From Paulinella micropora (lineage: Eukaryota > Cercozoa > Imbricatea > Euglyphida): DNA of 22,496 nucleotides. The translations under genes were made by a program, and so were the position numbers. How positions within the stretch are numbered: the first letter of the stretch is position 1; each line of letters begins with the position of its first letter. Where the stretch lies: the NCBI GenBank assembly GCA_009731375.1, contig BJOX01000136.1, forward strand, positions 188,959-211,454, given 5' to 3'. Of this stretch, positions 19,036 through 22,496 are shown in pieces. Under the pieces are notes generated by a model. It made no database searches, had not been told where the DNA came from, and saw nothing but the letters and a program-made list of their open reading frames with translations.

Positions 19036-19103
19036 TTCCTGTTCTTCTTTTGCTTGGTGTTACACATTTCCATCGTGTGTTGCCTTTCTCTGAATACGTG
19101 CAG

Positions 19104-19196
19104 GTCTCCTCCCTCCTCCTCCTCCTCCTCCTGCTCCTGCTCCTGCTCCCTCCTCCTCCCTCCTCCTCCTCCTCCTCCTCCTACCTCGCCCCTTGA
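19104..19196 (+). pseudogene. expanded, stop-containing copy of exon 19
   Basis: The acceptor CTCTGAATACGTGCAG is intact. It is followed by a CTC/CTG/TCC-rich block ending TCCTACCTCGCCCC, which aligns with TCCTACCTCACCCT of exon 19. In the incoming phase 0 it reads VSS, poly-Leu, Pro, poly-Ser, YLAP and TGA at 19194-19196. It could be a non-functional copy or a stop-introducing alternative exon. Confidence 0.45.
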
Positions 19197-19273
19197 CATC
19201 ATGTACAACTGTTCGTGTTGTTCTTGTTGTTCTTCTTCTTGTTCTTCTTGTTCTTCTTCTTATTGGTGTGCAC

Positions 19274-19409
19274 TTTATCGATCACCTCCACAAAATGTGG
19301 ACAGGTTACCGATAAAACTACATATGCGGCGCGCGAAATTTGATGTGTTTTGCGGGCTCGCCGGCCCGGCTCGCCCGCAAAACACGTCAAATATGTGGCT
19401 AGCCGCATA
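19274..19409. mobile_element. double-hairpin element, copy 2
   Basis: Near-identical to 3861-3986: TTTATCGATCACCT with AGGTTACCGATAAA, then a long palindrome 19323-19409 centred on GCCGGCCCGGC. It sits about 25 bp before the exon 19 acceptor. Confidence 0.75.
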
Positions 19410-19434
19410 ATATACAACATGGTGTGTGTGTCAG

Positions 19435-19521
19435 GTTCCGTCCTCCTCCTTCCCCTCCTACCTCACCCTCTCTCCCTCCGACGTCTCACAACTGCCTGCC
19501 GCGCCCCCTACTCTCTCGCAG
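19435..19521 (+). CDS. candidate exon 19
   Basis: 87 nt, acceptor TGTGTGTGTCAG, donor GTAACA. Reads VPSSSFPSYLTLSPSDVSQL then PAAPPTLSQ, in phase 0 at both ends. Ser/Pro-rich, consistent with the preceding exons. Copies of its pyrimidine-rich body lie at 19104 and in the 217-bp units. Confidence 0.65.
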
Positions 19522-19643
19522 GTAACATACATACATACATACATACATACATACATACATACATACATGCATGCATGCATGCATGCATGCATGCATACAT
19601 ACATACATACATGCATGCATGCATGCATGCATACATGCATGCA

Positions 19644-19645
<2 letters not shown>
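19522..19645. repeat. CATA/TGCA tract
   Basis: CATA then TGCA microsatellite from the exon 19 donor. Confidence 0.95.
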
Positions 19646-21072
<1,427 letters not shown>

Positions 21073-21073
<1 letters not shown>

Positions 21074-21172
21074 GCTGCTGCTGCTTCTGCTGCTGCTTGC
21101 TGGTGCTCCGGTTGCTGCTTCGACAATTACAGGCATCGAAAAATGGATGATGACGACTAACACTTCTACAAT
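21073..21172 (+). other. non-repetitive island with acceptor-like site
   Basis: CTTCGACAATTACAG then GCATCGAAAAATGG. No donor follows; the three frames give ASKNG and stop, HRKMDDDD and stop, or an open frame into AAC repeat. Not called as an exon. Confidence 0.35.
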
Positions 21173-21173
21173 T

Positions 21174-21238
<65 letters not shown>

Positions 21239-21251
21239 ACTGCTACTACTG

Positions 21252-21337
<86 letters not shown>

Positions 21338-21359
21338 ACTTCTGCTGCAGCTGCTACTA

Positions 21360-21411
<52 letters not shown>

Positions 21412-21451
21412 GCTACTACTGCTACTGCTACTGCTGCTGCTGCTGCTGCCG

Positions 21452-21498
<47 letters not shown>

Positions 21499-21528
21499 GC
21501 TGCAGCTGCTACTATACCACTACTACTG

Positions 21529-21587
<59 letters not shown>

Positions 21588-21630
21588 GCTACTGCTACTG
21601 CTACTGCTGCTGCTGCTGCTGCTGCCGCTA

Positions 21631-21704
<74 letters not shown>

Positions 21705-21730
21705 ACTACTACTACCACTACCACTACTAT
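21173..21730. repeat. AAC tract then CTA/CTG tract
   Basis: AAC to 21239, then CTA with CTG/GCC blocks. A 40-bp motif (TTCTGCTGCAGCTGCTACTATACCACTAC) recurs near 21340 and 21494. Confidence 0.95.
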
Positions 21731-21736
21731 CAACAG

Positions 21737-21760
21737 TTGAGATACAATCGTGCTGAGGAC
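21737..21760 (+). CDS. possible exon, 24-nt micro-exon
   Basis: After ACTATCAACAG it reads LRYNRAED in phase 0, with weak donor GTCGTT. Exon 19 before it and 22084 after it are both phase 0, so the join holds. Without splicing the frame ends VV and a TGA. Confidence 0.3.
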
Positions 21761-22080
21761 GTCGTTTGAAAATATGTATATGTATGTATGTATGTATGTA
21801 TGACCTTGCTATGACCTTTCAGAAAATATGTATGTACGTATGTATGTATGTATGCATGCATGCATGTATGTATGTATATATGTATGTATGCATGTATGTA
21901 TGTATGTATGTATGCATGTATGCATGCATGCATGCATGTATGTATGTATGTATGTATGTATGTACGTATGTACGTATGCACGTATGTACGTATGTACGTA
22001 TGTCTGTATGTATGTATGTATGTATGTATGTATGTATGTATGTGTATGTATGTATGTATGTATGTATGTATGTATCTGTT
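21761..22080. repeat. TATG tract with TGCA and TACG
   Basis: TATG microsatellite, briefly broken at 21802-21828 (GACCTTGCTATGACCTTTCAG). Its end, TATCTGTTCAG, is the acceptor of the next exon. Confidence 0.95.
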
Positions 22081-22083
22081 CAG

Positions 22084-22137
22084 AATGATTCATATCCCTA
22101 CTATTTGTCTGAGAAAAAGATCACAGCCATAGACTGA
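22084..22137 (+). CDS. candidate terminal coding exon
   Basis: After TATGTATCTGTTCAG it reads NDSYPYYLSEKKITAID and TGA in phase 0. No GT donor occurs before the stop, so it would be the last coding exon of this form. No clear AATAAA follows. The alternative frame (MIHIPTICLRKRSQP and stop) does not fit the incoming phase. Confidence 0.45.
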   Translation, partial: NDSYPYYLSEKKITAID

Positions 22138-22179
22138 GAGAAAGAACATCAAAAAAGCTGATGTTGTCACTGTCACTGT

Positions 22180-22262
22180 CACTTTTACTTACTTACTTAC
22201 TTACTGGCTTACTTACTTACTTACTTACTTACTCACTCACTCACTTACTTACTCACTCACTC

Positions 22263-22293
<31 letters not shown>

Positions 22294-22298
22294 CACTC

Positions 22299-22334
<36 letters not shown>

Positions 22335-22340
22335 GCTTGC
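22180..22340. repeat. CTTA/CTCA tetranucleotide tract
   Basis: CTTA with CTCA blocks after TGTCACTGTCACTGTCAC. It would lie in a 3' UTR or a following intron. Confidence 0.95.
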
Positions 22341-22356
22341 TTCACGTGGCTGGCAG

Positions 22357-22419
22357 GCAACTAGTTCTGCCGCAGAGAAGCAACCACACAGCCCCAAGAC
22401 CTCTTTGCCCAGGATCCCC
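22357..22419 (+). CDS. possible further or alternative exon
   Basis: After GTGGCTGGCAG it reads ATSSAAEKQPHSPKTSLPRI P in phase 0, 63 nt, then GTCAGC as a weak donor, or it continues into CCCT repeats and out of the window. Style matches the rest of the gene. It could replace the exon at 22084 or belong to a longer isoform. Confidence 0.35.
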
Positions 22420-22423
22420 GTCA

Positions 22424-22496
22424 GCCCTCCCTCCCTCCCTCCCTGCCTCCCTCCCTCCCTGCCTCCCTCCCTCCCTGCCTCCCTCCCTCCCTGCCT
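22424..22496. repeat. CCCT tract with 16-bp period
   Basis: CCCTCCCTCCCTGCCT units to the window edge. The minus strand carries repeated GGGAGGGAGGG, a possible G-quadruplex. Confidence 0.9.

Overview
The window is eukaryotic. More than three quarters of it is simple-sequence DNA: tetranucleotides CTAT/CTAC, GATA/GGTA, CATA and TATG, trinucleotides TTG, TTC and CTA, pentanucleotides, and CA, CT and TA dinucleotides. It carries three N gaps longer than a few bases plus a 10-N gap in the poly-C/CT block, inverted-repeat transposon remnants, and short non-repetitive islands bounded by GT and AG. I see no prokaryotic operon, tRNA, rRNA or CRISPR, and I cannot name the species. Most long open frames here are readings of repeats (IYLS, HTYI, MYVC, poly-Q/T/L/E) and are not genes.

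The main result is one plus-strand gene of very small exons (21 to 94 nt, plus one of 319 nt) separated by introns made largely of microsatellites. I propose 19 consecutive exons from 1384 to 19521. With the starts chosen here they join into one open frame of 431 codons, every join keeping phase. Two further short exons (21737-21760 and 22084-22137) add 25 codons and a TGA. The predicted product is rich in Ser, Pro and Thr and probably disordered. It has a Lys/Glu segment near the start of the window, several basic-residue/Ser motifs (RRHSL and RPRSKSF, both with an Arg codon split by an intron) and a run of 62 serines. I do not recognise the family. The 5' end of the gene lies outside the window. 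Weakest points: the start of exon 3, the donor of exon 13, exon 14, and everything after exon 19.

The second result concerns the introns. Nearly every intron holds extra, degenerate copies of its own exon borders, separated by microsatellite. There are nine extra acceptor/exon-start copies before exon 10 and five polypyrimidine-tract copies before exon 11, whose acceptor AG is destroyed. There are three repeats of the exon 3 end plus donor (one real), and direct and inverted copies of the exon 8 end plus donor. Two dead copies of exon 17 and a stop-containing copy of exon 19 complete the set. Several real splice sites are themselves variants of the flanking repeat (TATCTAG, TATGTAG, GTATGT).

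Layout. 1-1383: repeat, gap and an interspersed element. 1384-4849: exons 1 and 2, a second copy of that element, and two adjacent palindromic elements. 4850-8694: exons 3 to 8, with TTG/TTC and GATA tracts. 8695-11536: exons 9 to 12, with border-copy arrays. 11537-13644: exons 13 to 15 around 1 kb of CTAT. 13645-16128: an intron with a 251-bp MITE-like element and a 1.33-kb Tc1/mariner-like element. 16129-17414: exons 16 to 18. 17415-19521: TTG tract, three 217-bp tandem copies, a second palindrome copy and exon 19. 19522-22496: 2 kb of CTA repeat, TATG, candidate last exons, CTTA and CCCT repeats.
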